A stretch of DNA of 64,000 nucleotides from Ralstonia pickettii (GTDB lineage: Bacteria; Pseudomonadota; Gammaproteobacteria; Burkholderiales; Burkholderiaceae). Positions 31,448-39,649 of the stretch are shown piece by piece. Location of the stretch: positions 2,294,001 to 2,358,000 of the forward strand of contig NZ_CP104381.1 in the NCBI RefSeq assembly GCF_030582395.1. Direction: 5' to 3'. Position 1 is the first letter of the stretch. Every line of letters begins with the position of its first letter. Under the pieces are notes generated by a model that worked only from the letters and a program-made list of their open reading frames with translations, did no database searches and was not told where the DNA came from. A program made the translations under genes and the position numbers.

Positions 31448-32884
31448 ATGCATGCCCAGCACTTCATCGCCAACCGTCTGATGTCGCCCGATTCGGGGAT
31501 GCGCATCAAGGTGTTCGATCCGTCCGACGGCCAAGCCTTTGCCGAGATTGCCCGCGGCAATGCCACCGACATCAACGTGGCCGTGCACGCTGCGCGGCGT
31601 GCGTTCGAGGGCGTGTGGGGCCAGTTGGCACCGGCCGAGCGCGGCCGCGTACTCATGCGCGTAGCCTTGCGCCTGGCCGATCACGAAGAAGAACTGGCCC
31701 GCCTGGAAGCCCGTGACACCGGCAAGCCCATGCGCCAGGCGCGCGCCGATGCCCGCGCCGTGGCCCGCTACTTCGAGTTCTACGCCGGAGCGGCCGACAA
31801 ACTGCACGGGCAGACCATCCCCTATCCGGCCGACACCACCGTGTTCACCGTGCGCGAGCCGCATGGTGTGACGGCGCACATCATCCCGTGGAACTACCCG
31901 ATGCAGATCTTCGGGCGCAGCGTGGGCGCAGCATTGGCGGCGGGCAACGCGTGCGTGGTCAAGCCGGCGGAAGACGCGTGCCTGTCGGTCCTGCGCATGG
32001 CCGAGCTCGCTGCCGAGGCGGGTCTGCCCGATGGCGCACTCAACATCGTGACCGGCTACGGCCACGAAGCCGGTGCGGCGCTGGCGGCGCATCCCGGGAT
32101 CAACCATGTGTCGTTCACCGGGTCGCCGGAAACGGGCAAGGCGATTGTGCGTGCGGCCGCTGAGAACCACGTGCCGGTCACGCTTGAGCTGGGCGGCAAA
32201 TCTCCACAGATCGTGTTTGCCGACGCCGATCTGGAAGCCGCCATTCCGGCTGTGGTGAACGGCATCATCCAGAATGCGGGGCAGACCTGCTCCGCCGGCA
32301 GCCGCGTGCTGATCGAGCGCAGCGTGTACGAGGCAACGCTGGACCGGTTGGCCATGGTGTTTGAATCAATCCGGGTCGGCCCGTCGTCACTGGATCTGGA
32401 TTGCGGCCCGCTCATCAACCCCAAGCAGCAGCAGCGCGTGTGGGATTTCGTCTCCGATGCGCAGCACGCCAACATCCCCGTGATGGCGCAGGGCCAGGTG
32501 GTGGCCGAGGCGCCCGAAACCGGCTACTACCAGGCGCCGATGCTGCTGCGCGATGTGCCGCACACGCACCGCCTGGCACAGCAGGAGGTGTTCGGCCCGC
32601 TCCTGGCCGCCATGCCGTTCGACACCGAAGCCGAAGCTCTGGCGCTGGCCAACGGCACACCGTACGGCCTGGTGGCCGGCGTGTGGACGAACGATGGTGG
32701 CCGGCAGATGCGCCTTGCGCGCAAGCTCAGGGCCGGCCAGGTCTTCATCAACAATTACGGCGCGGGCGGTGGCGTTGAACTGCCCTTCGGCGGAACAGGC
32801 CAATCGGGCCATGGGCGCGAAAAGGGCTTTGAAGCGCTCTACGGCTTCACCACGCTCAAGACCATCGCCATCCGCCACGGTTGA
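31448..32884 (+). CDS. NAD(P)-dependent aldehyde dehydrogenase, betaine/vanillin-type
   Basis: Aldehyde dehydrogenase of 478 residues. Catalytic residues are the Asn in IIPWNYP, Glu in LELGGKSPQ and Cys in NAGQTCSAGSR. The last motif has a single Cys, unlike the ExaC-type enzyme at the left of the window, so this is a different subgroup. ATG 31448 is chosen because AGGA lies eight bases upstream. It heads an operon with an SDR dehydrogenase and an MFS transporter (39 and 122-base gaps), a pathway in which an alcohol or hydroxy acid is imported and oxidised in two steps. The compound is unknown. Confidence 0.9.
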   Translation: MHAQHFIANRLMSPDSGMRIKVFDPSDGQAFAEIARGNATDINVAVHAARRAFEGVWGQLAPAERGRVLMRVALRLADHEEELARLEARDTGKPMRQARADARAVARYFEFYAGAADKLHGQTIPYPADTTVFTVREPHGVTAHIIPWNYPMQIFGRSVGAALAAGNACVVKPAEDACLSVLRMAELAAEAGLPDGALNIVTGYGHEAGAALAAHPGINHVSFTGSPETGKAIVRAAAENHVPVTLELGGKSPQIVFADADLEAAIPAVVNGIIQNAGQTCSAGSRVLIERSVYEATLDRLAMVFESIRVGPSSLDLDCGPLINPKQQQRVWDFVSDAQHANIPVMAQGQVVAEAPETGYYQAPMLLRDVPHTHRLAQQEVFGPLLAAMPFDTEAEALALANGTPYGLVAGVWTNDGGRQMRLARKLRAGQVFINNYGAGGGVELPFGGTGQSGHGREKGFEALYGFTTLKTIAIRHG

Positions 32885-32923
32885 AGTGCAAGGCAGCATC
32901 CACCCACAACACGAGGAGACACC

Positions 32924-33682
32924 ATGCGGCTTGCCGGCAAGATCGCCATCGTTACGGGCGCGGGTTCGGGTTTCGGAGAAGGCATTGCCAACACCTTTGC
33001 CCGCGAGGGCGCGCGCGTCGTCGTCAATGACCTGAATGCGGAGGCCGGTGAACGCGTGGCCAGCGCCATCCGCGTGGCCGGCGGCGATGCGCATTTCGTG
33101 CAGGCCGACGTCTCGAATGGCGATTCCGTTGCCAAGCTGCTGGGCGCCACGCTGGCGCGCTATGGCGGTCTGGACATCGTCGTGAACAACGCCGGCACCA
33201 CGCACAAGAACAAGCCCCTGCTGCAGATTACCGAAGACGAGTTCGACCGCGTGATGGCCGTCAACGTGAAGAGCATTTACTGGACGGCGCGTCACATCGT
33301 CCCGCACTTCCGGGAGCGCGGCGGCGGCGTGTTCGTCAACGTGGCGTCCACGGCGGGCATCCGGCCGCGGCCAGGGCTCGTCTGGTACAACGCCAGCAAA
33401 GGCGCCGTCATCACAGCCAGCAAGGCGATGGCGGCCGAGCTGGGCCCGGACAAGATCCGCGTGAACTGCGTGAACCCGGTGATGGGCGCCACGGGCCTCA
33501 TCGAGCAGTTCATGGGCGTACCCGACACCCCCGAGAACCGTGCGCGCTTCCTGGCGACGATCCCGATGGGGCGGCTCTCGACGCCGCAGGATGTGGCCAA
33601 CGCATGCCTGTACCTGGCGTCGGATGAGGCCGAGTTCATTACCGGCGCGTGCCTGGAAGTGGACGGCGGGCGCTGCGTATAA
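32924..33682 (+). CDS. Short-chain dehydrogenase/reductase (SDR)
   Basis: NAD(P)-dependent oxidoreductase of 252 residues with the classical SDR layout. The cofactor motif is TGAGSGFGEG (about residues 13-22), the NNAG motif is NVVVNNAGT-like, and the active site is Ser in NVASTAG with Tyr-x3-Lys in WYNASKGA. The C-terminus ends in a typical SDEAEFITGACLEVDGG block. A strong GAGGAGA ribosome site precedes ATG 32924. It likely supplies the aldehyde or keto substrate for the preceding aldehyde dehydrogenase, or acts on a linked step; substrate unknown. Confidence 0.9.
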   Translation: MRLAGKIAIVTGAGSGFGEGIANTFAREGARVVVNDLNAEAGERVASAIRVAGGDAHFVQADVSNGDSVAKLLGATLARYGGLDIVVNNAGTTHKNKPLLQITEDEFDRVMAVNVKSIYWTARHIVPHFRERGGGVFVNVASTAGIRPRPGLVWYNASKGAVITASKAMAAELGPDKIRVNCVNPVMGATGLIEQFMGVPDTPENRARFLATIPMGRLSTPQDVANACLYLASDEAEFITGACLEVDGGRCV

Positions 33683-33804
33683 ACCCTGCCGGCGAGCGTA
33701 TTGGCGCGCCCGCCCGAGAAGCGCAGAATGCTGTGGCGGTTTTCCAGGCCGGGGTAGGTAACGAGGAGCACTCGGCCTGAACTCACAATAACTCCGGAGA
33801 CCCG

Positions 33805-35139
33805 ATGGCCACCACCACCCCACCCACCTCACCGGTCGGCGGCGCAGGCACGCTGCCGCCCCAGTCCACAAGCGCATTTGAAGAAGCCACTTACCGCAAG
33901 GTGACGTGGCGCCTCGTTCCGTTCCTGCTGCTGTGCTACGTGGTCGCGTACCTCGATCGCGTCAACGTTGGCTTTGCCAAGCTGCAGATGCTCAACGACC
34001 TCAAGTTCAGCGAGACCATCTACGGCCTCGGCGCCGGCATCTTCTTCATCGGCTACTTCCTCTTTGAAGTGCCAAGCAACGTGATCCTGCATCGCGTGGG
34101 CGCGCGCATCTGGATTGCGCGGATCATGATCTCGTGGGGCGTCATCTCGGCAGCCATGATGTTCGTGACCACGCCGGCCATGTTCTACGTGATGCGCTTC
34201 CTGCTCGGCCTGGCGGAAGCCGGTTTCTTCCCGGGCATCATCCTGTACCTGACGTACTGGTATCCCGCGCAGCGGCGCGGGCGCACCACCACGTTCTTCA
34301 TGACGGCGATCGCGCTCTCTGGCGTGATCGGCGGCCCCATCTCGGGCTGGGCGATGAAGGCGTTTGCCGGTGTCTACGGCCTGGCCGGCTGGCAGTGGAT
34401 GTTCCTGATCGAAGGGATTCCGTCGATCATCGTGGGCATCTTCGTGCTGGCGTATCTGGACGACCGTATCAACCACGCAAAGTGGCTGACCGACGAAGAG
34501 AAGGCCCTGCTCGCCCGCAACATCGCCGCGGAAGACGCCGACAAGGAAGACCCGCCCATCGGCACCGTCCTGGCGAGCCCGCGCGTATGGCTGATGAGCC
34601 TGATTTACTTCACCTTCGTGATGGGCCTGTATGGCGTGAGCTTCTGGCTGCCGACGCTGATCAAGCAGACCGGCGTTGCCGATCCGTTCTCAGTGGGCTT
34701 GCTGACGGCGATTCCGTACGGCGCGGCCGTGGTCGCGATGGTCTTGGTGGCCCGCAGCGCCGACCGCCTGCGCGAGCGCCGCTGGCACATCGCAATTCCT
34801 GCAGTGGTGGGCGCGGTCGGGCTCGTGCTGTCGGCCGTCTGGCACACCGACACCACGCTGGCCATGGCGGCGCTCACACTCGGCACCATGGGCATCCTGA
34901 CCACGTTGCCGCTGTTCTGGAGCCTGCCGACCGCATTCCTGGCGGGGACCGGCGCGGCCGCCGGCATTGCGCTGATCAATTCGCTGGGCAATCTCGCGGG
35001 CTTCCTGAGCCCCTACGCCGTCGGCTGGCTGAAAGACGCCACGCAGAGCACCGATTCGGGCATGTACATGCTGGCCGCGTCGATGGTGCTCGGTGCGATC
35101 CTCACGCTTTCCGTGCCGGCACGGATGGTGAACAAATAG
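33805..35139 (+). CDS. MFS transporter, anion:cation symporter (ACS) family
   Basis: Inner-membrane transporter of 444 residues with twelve predicted helices. The opening RLVPFLLLCYVVAYLDRVNVGFAKLQM and the FFIGYFLFEVPSNVILHRVGAR block are diagnostic of the ACS family, which imports carboxylates such as tartrate, phthalate, glucarate or hydroxy acids by proton symport. It is the last gene of the catabolic operon and is followed by a bidirectional terminator. No local regulator was found. Confidence 0.92.
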   Translation: MATTTPPTSPVGGAGTLPPQSTSAFEEATYRKVTWRLVPFLLLCYVVAYLDRVNVGFAKLQMLNDLKFSETIYGLGAGIFFIGYFLFEVPSNVILHRVGARIWIARIMISWGVISAAMMFVTTPAMFYVMRFLLGLAEAGFFPGIILYLTYWYPAQRRGRTTTFFMTAIALSGVIGGPISGWAMKAFAGVYGLAGWQWMFLIEGIPSIIVGIFVLAYLDDRINHAKWLTDEEKALLARNIAAEDADKEDPPIGTVLASPRVWLMSLIYFTFVMGLYGVSFWLPTLIKQTGVADPFSVGLLTAIPYGAAVVAMVLVARSADRLRERRWHIAIPAVVGAVGLVLSAVWHTDTTLAMAALTLGTMGILTTLPLFWSLPTAFLAGTGAAAGIALINSLGNLAGFLSPYAVGWLKDATQSTDSGMYMLAASMVLGAILTLSVPARMVNK

Positions 35140-35156
35140 GCGTCGTGATCAGCAAG

Positions 35157-35185
35157 AAAAAAAGGCCGGGGTCATCCCGGCCTTT
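35157..35185. terminator. Bidirectional terminator between the ACS transporter and hemY
   Basis: A perfect stem AAAGGCCGGG/CCCGGCCTTT with a five-base loop and A-rich and T-rich flanks. It ends two bases before the hemY stop on the minus strand and serves both convergent operons. Confidence 0.9.
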
Positions 35186-35186
35186 G

Positions 35187-36386
35187 TCATTTCACGGCAA
35201 GCAAGGCGCTTTGCCGGTAGTGTCGCTGGGCCTCTTCCATCCGCTCCGTCTGCTCGAACATCTGCGCCAGTGCCAGATGCGCATGGGCGCGCAGGTTGCC
35301 TGAATGGTCTGCATCGGCATACTTCAACGCCGATTCCAGGCTCGACTGCGCCTTGCCCCAGAGCTGCTCCTTGAAGCACAGCATGCCGAGCGTGTAGAAC
35401 AGATCGGCATCCACCGGATGCTGGCCGAGCCATTTCTCGGCTTGCTGGATCAGCGGCAACGCCTTGCCGGGCACTGCACAATCCGCATAGCGGCGGATCA
35501 GGCGACCATCCCAATGCGCCTTCAGGCCGTCTTCGACGATGCGTTTCGCATCATCGGTGCGACCCAGCTGCGCAAAGTACAGCGCCGCCTGCGAAGCGAT
35601 GCGCGGTGAGCGGCGCTCCTCCGGAGTGAGTTCGCGCCAGAAGCTGTTGAGGGCATCGGCATCGTGCCGGCGCTCGGCCAGCAGCGTTTCACAGGCCATC
35701 TGCTTGAGGCGCGCGGCCAGCACCGAATGGATGGCGTTACGCTTTTCCAGCGCGCGCGTGAGGCGCAGCACCTCGCCCCAGTTCTTCAGATGCTGATGCG
35801 CGCGCAACGCAATGCGCTGCGCCTGAATTTGCCGCGAGCCCTGTGATTGCAATTGCGCGATTTTTTCCAGCGCACCTTCCGCATCGCGCGCATCGACCAG
35901 CAGTTCCGCCATCGACACCAGCTTCGCCTGCTCACGATCAGGCGAGGCGACTTCGGCCATCCAAGCGTCGCGGCGCTCGGTTTCCTGCATGCGGTGTGCG
36001 GCGCGTGCCCCGATCAGTGCGGCCGTTTCGCGCTGCGGCTCCCAGGCCTGGGCTTCGCGCGCCTGGCGTTCCGCATGGCCGAAGCGGCCGGCAAACAGGC
36101 TTTCCATCGCTTCGCGCAGCGCCGCCGAAGCCTTCAGAATGCGGTTGCGCTCGCGATACGCCGCGGCACGCGCTGGCATCCCGGCCACATGGTGGAAAAG
36201 GCGCATCACAAGATGCAGCACCACGAAGGTCGCCAGCAGCGCAGCCAGCACGAAGTTCAGCGACATCTCCACCCGGTAAGGCGGATAGAACAGCACGACG
36301 TTGCTCAGATTGAGTTCCGTAAACAGCGCCAACCCGACGGCGGCGGCAAACAGGAGCGCGACCCAGAATACCCAGCGCATGCTCAC
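35187..36386 (-). CDS. hemY: HemY-like TPR membrane protein
   Basis: An inner-membrane protein of 399 residues with two N-terminal hydrophobic helices (about residues 3-21 and 42-64) and a long alpha-helical region of TPR repeats. In proteobacteria this HemY lies at the end of the haem operon; it is not a protoporphyrinogen oxidase (that name is used for a different protein in Gram-positives), and its role in haem synthesis is not settled. The ATG overlaps the hemDX stop by four bases, so translation is coupled. Order hemC-hemDX-hemY is typical of this group. Confidence 0.9.
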   Translation of the reverse strand: MSMRWVFWVALLFAAAVGLALFTELNLSNVVLFYPPYRVEMSLNFVLAALLATFVVLHLVMRLFHHVAGMPARAAAYRERNRILKASAALREAMESLFAGRFGHAERQAREAQAWEPQRETAALIGARAAHRMQETERRDAWMAEVASPDREQAKLVSMAELLVDARDAEGALEKIAQLQSQGSRQIQAQRIALRAHQHLKNWGEVLRLTRALEKRNAIHSVLAARLKQMACETLLAERRHDADALNSFWRELTPEERRSPRIASQAALYFAQLGRTDDAKRIVEDGLKAHWDGRLIRRYADCAVPGKALPLIQQAEKWLGQHPVDADLFYTLGMLCFKEQLWGKAQSSLESALKYADADHSGNLRAHAHLALAQMFEQTERMEEAQRHYRQSALLAVK

Positions 36387-38509
36387 TCCTTGCCCGAACC
36401 GCGCACGGCGGCAAGGCTGTCGGCCAGCGTCGGCACTTGCAGCGTGCCAACCATCGCGCGCACTTGCGAGAGCTGATTCTGCACCGTGGTCACGCGCGAA
36501 GATTGCGTATCGAAGTAGCGTGCGAGCAGCGTGTCGGCGCGACCGAGATCGGCACGGAACACGGCGTCATTGCGCGAGAGCAACGCCAGGCGCGCATTCA
36601 TCAGGCGCAGCTTGAGGTTTTCGCGCAGGAACCACGCTTGATCGGACGACAACAGCAGCGCCTCCGTCTGATCAACGCGGCGAACCTGCACAATCTGGCC
36701 GAGCTCGCCGCGCACGTCGTTCCACAAGCGGCCCCACCAGGCACGCACGCCTGCCGACCACCCGGCGCTTGCCGGCGTCGATGCGACCGGAGCCGATGCA
36801 GCCTGCGCCTTGGCATTCTTGGGTGATTTCGCAGCACCATGCGGCGCCTGCGCCGCCTGCTCCCCCTCCAGCGGCTGCGCCGACGAAAGGAGCGGCAGCG
36901 TATCGACCGCGTTGATGGCGTCATCCAACCGCAGCGCAGCGCCGGCCAGATCAAAGGACGGCATCGATTTGAGCTTGGCCATATCGCGCGATACCGCCCT
37001 GCGCACGGCATTGAACTGCGGTTTGTCGAGCGTGGCCAGGCGAGCGTCGACCGTTTGCAGTGCGGCTAAAGCTCCAGCAACGTTGCCCGTCAGTTGCAGC
37101 TGTTCGGCGGTGACTTCCAAAGAACGCTGGATCTCGGCGCGCTGCCAGTCATCGCGGTTGCGCAGAAGGTCTTGGTTGGCCTGCTCGAGGGCGGCCTGGC
37201 GATCGCGCGTTTCCGCAGTGCGGGCATCCAGTGCGCCGAACTTCTGCTGCAGTTGGGAAACCGAATCCTGATCCGCACGCGACAGCACGCGCATCTCCTG
37301 CGCCAGAGCCTCGTTGGTTTGGGCGTGTTGGCGGATCTCGCGCGCGAGGCGCTCATTGCGCACCTGCAGCGCGGCAACCGCCGCCACGACGGCCACCAGC
37401 ACCACCCAAATCAACCAGCCGCCACGGGCTGGCGCATGGTTGACCGTCATGGTCGGTGCAAACGCCGCCGGCGATGCTGCTGGCGCAGGAGCCGGACTGG
37501 GCGTGGCCGCAGCCGGCGCGGATTCCGGTGCAGATGTCGAAGCCGGAGCGGACGAGGGAACGGGAGTCTGCGTCACAGTGGAAGAAGAAGTAGACAGGTT
37601 TGGTTCAGCCGGCACCGTTGGCGGGGCATGCTCGGGCGACGCAACAGGACCGGCCCAGGCCAGCACGCTGGCAAGCAGGCGGTCGTCACCGGCGCCGGTT
37701 AGCGTCACGTCGCGAAAGCCCAGCGATTCGGCCTGCTCGACGATACGGGCATGCGAAGCAAAGCAGGGCGCGCCATGCAGCGTATCCAGATCCGCAGGAG
37801 ACAAATTGGCGCGGGCCAGTTCATCGAGATTGCGGACCGCTTCTGAACTGGTGAGCGTCCAGGCGTGGCGGGCCGACAGCACGGCTCGCAACGCGAGCCA
37901 CGCGGCGGCATCGGGTACCGGCACGCTGCGCCGATAGGCTTCCACCGTGCGGACCGATGCACCGGCTTCGCGCAGTTGGTCAGCCAGCCATTCACGGCCA
38001 CCGTTGCCGCGCACGATCAACACTTCACGGCCACTGAGCGAAGGCACGTCCAACCGCGCGTACAACGCCTCTGAATCCTGGCGTGCATCGTCGGCATGCG
38101 TGTCGGGCTTGATCACGCGGTGCGCGGGCGGTGCGACGCCGTGCGTGGCAAGCGCCTGTGCGCTCGCGGGGCCCACCACCGCCACCGGCACATCCTGCGG
38201 CCAGCGGAACCCCTCGGGCATGGCGGCAAATGCCTGCTGCACGGCGTTAGGACTCACGAACACGACGAGCGCATAGCGCGAAGGATCAGCCAGCGCGGCA
38301 CGCAAGTCGTCGAGATTGGGCGTCGGCGCAATGTCGAGCAGCGGAAACTGGTGCGTGCGCAGGCCGTGGCGCTCAAGCGCCGCCACCAGCATGGGCGCCT
38401 GTGCACGCGGCCGCGTGACAACGACCACGGGCGGGGGTGCCGGTTGAACAGGCGGCGAGCTGGATGCGGGCGACGATGGTGACAAGCGCGGTGGCAAGTG
38501 GTCGTCCAT
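36383..38509 (-). CDS. hemDX: Fused uroporphyrinogen-III synthase and HemX-like protein
   Basis: A natural fusion of 708 residues. Residues 28-288 form uroporphyrinogen-III synthase (HemD), which closes hydroxymethylbilane into uroporphyrinogen III. Residues 289-362 are a Pro/Ala/Ser-rich linker. A single helix follows at 364-382, then a coiled coil and the HemX domain, a presumed scaffold of the haem enzymes. Separate hemD and hemX genes are the E. coli state. ATG 38509 is preferred: 110 further in-frame codons upstream lack similarity and overlap hemC. It lies 15 bases after hemC and is coupled to hemY. Confidence 0.93.
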   Translation of the reverse strand: MDDHLPPRLSPSSPASSSPPVQPAPPPVVVVTRPRAQAPMLVAALERHGLRTHQFPLLDIAPTPNLDDLRAALADPSRYALVVFVSPNAVQQAFAAMPEGFRWPQDVPVAVVGPASAQALATHGVAPPAHRVIKPDTHADDARQDSEALYARLDVPSLSGREVLIVRGNGGREWLADQLREAGASVRTVEAYRRSVPVPDAAAWLALRAVLSARHAWTLTSSEAVRNLDELARANLSPADLDTLHGAPCFASHARIVEQAESLGFRDVTLTGAGDDRLLASVLAWAGPVASPEHAPPTVPAEPNLSTSSSTVTQTPVPSSAPASTSAPESAPAAATPSPAPAPAASPAAFAPTMTVNHAPARGGWLIWVVLVAVVAAVAALQVRNERLAREIRQHAQTNEALAQEMRVLSRADQDSVSQLQQKFGALDARTAETRDRQAALEQANQDLLRNRDDWQRAEIQRSLEVTAEQLQLTGNVAGALAALQTVDARLATLDKPQFNAVRRAVSRDMAKLKSMPSFDLAGAALRLDDAINAVDTLPLLSSAQPLEGEQAAQAPHGAAKSPKNAKAQAASAPVASTPASAGWSAGVRAWWGRLWNDVRGELGQIVQVRRVDQTEALLLSSDQAWFLRENLKLRLMNARLALLSRNDAVFRADLGRADTLLARYFDTQSSRVTTVQNQLSQVRAMVGTLQVPTLADSLAAVRGSGKE

Positions 38510-38523
38510 GGCGGGCCGTGCGG

Positions 38524-39540
38524 TTAGGTAGCGGGTGGCGCGTCGGCGCCCAGCATGGCGAGGATGTCGCGTGCGCCGCCTGCCAGCATCTGCTGCGCGA
38601 CGCGCACACCCAGTGCGTCGGCATCGGCCAGCGTGGACGGCTTGTCCTCGCCATCGGCAGCAAGTTTGCGGCTGCCATTCTGCGAAGCGACAAAGGCTCG
38701 CAGGCGCAGCGTGCCGGCGTCCGACCACTGCGCGAACGCGGCCAGCGGCACCTGGCATGAACCGCCCAGAATGCGGGAAACGGCGCGCTCGGCGGTTACA
38801 GCCAGCGCTGTCGGCGCATCGTGCAGCGGCGCGAGGCACGCGCGCACGTCTTCACGATCCGCGCGAATTTCTATGCCGAGCGCGCCTTGCCCTGCTGCCG
38901 GTAGCGATTCTTCTGGCGCGATGATCGAGCGGATGCGATCAGCCAGCCCAAGGCGCTTGAGCCCGGCGGCGGCCAGGATGATGGCGGCGTAGTCCCCACG
39001 GTCGAGCTTGCCGAGACGCGTATCGAGGTTGCCGCGCAGCGGCTGGATGACCAGATGCGGAAACCGCGCCCGCAGCGAGGCCTCGCGGCGCAGGCTGGAC
39101 GTACCGACGACGGCGCCGGCCGGCAGCGAGGCCAGATCGGCGTAATCGTTGGAAACAAAGGCATCGCGCGGGTCTTCGCGTTCGAGAATGGTGGATAGCG
39201 CAAAGCCTTCCGGCAATTGCATCGGCACATCCTTGAGCGAATGCACGGCCAGATCGGCACGCCCTTCGGCCAGCGCGACTTCCAATTCCTTCACGAACAA
39301 ACCTTTTCCCCCCACCTTGGCGAGGGAGCGGTCGAGAATCTGGTCGCCGCGCGTGGTCATTCCAAGGATGGACACGTCGCACGCGGGATAGTATTTTTGC
39401 AATGCAGCACGCACGTGTTCGGCTTGCCAGAGGGCGAGCCGGCTTTCGCGCGAGGCGATGACCAGCTTGGTCGGCGCCTGGGCTGCAGGAGTCGTTGCAA
39501 GCTGGGATTCGACGGGAGTCGGGCGGGCGTTGGAAGACAT
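38524..39540 (-). CDS. hemC: Porphobilinogen deaminase (hydroxymethylbilane synthase)
   Basis: Cytoplasmic enzyme of 338 residues that links four porphobilinogens into hydroxymethylbilane. The dipyrromethane cofactor attaches to Cys262 ([10 protein letters not shown]). Catalytic and binding blocks HSLKDVP, GTSSLRR and [12 protein letters not shown] are intact. An extra 24 residues precede the usual start ([19 protein letters not shown]). It heads the haem operon and is divergent from ppc with a 109-base gap that must hold both promoters. Confidence 0.97.
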   Translation of the reverse strand: MSSNARPTPVESQLATTPAAQAPTKLVIASRESRLALWQAEHVRAALQKYYPACDVSILGMTTRGDQILDRSLAKVGGKGLFVKELEVALAEGRADLAVHSLKDVPMQLPEGFALSTILEREDPRDAFVSNDYADLASLPAGAVVGTSSLRREASLRARFPHLVIQPLRGNLDTRLGKLDRGDYAAIILAAAGLKRLGLADRIRSIIAPEESLPAAGQGALGIEIRADREDVRACLAPLHDAPTALAVTAERAVSRILGGSCQVPLAAFAQWSDAGTLRLRAFVASQNGSRKLAADGEDKPSTLADADALGVRVAQQMLAGGARDILAMLGADAPPAT

Positions 39541-39649
39541 GCGGCAATGTTAGCACGCAGCTTTTTCGCGACAGTCCGGCTATCACGTTGAAGTGATACA
39601 GAAACGAGGGCCCTTCAGGCACCTTCGAGCACCCAACCTAGGAGACACC

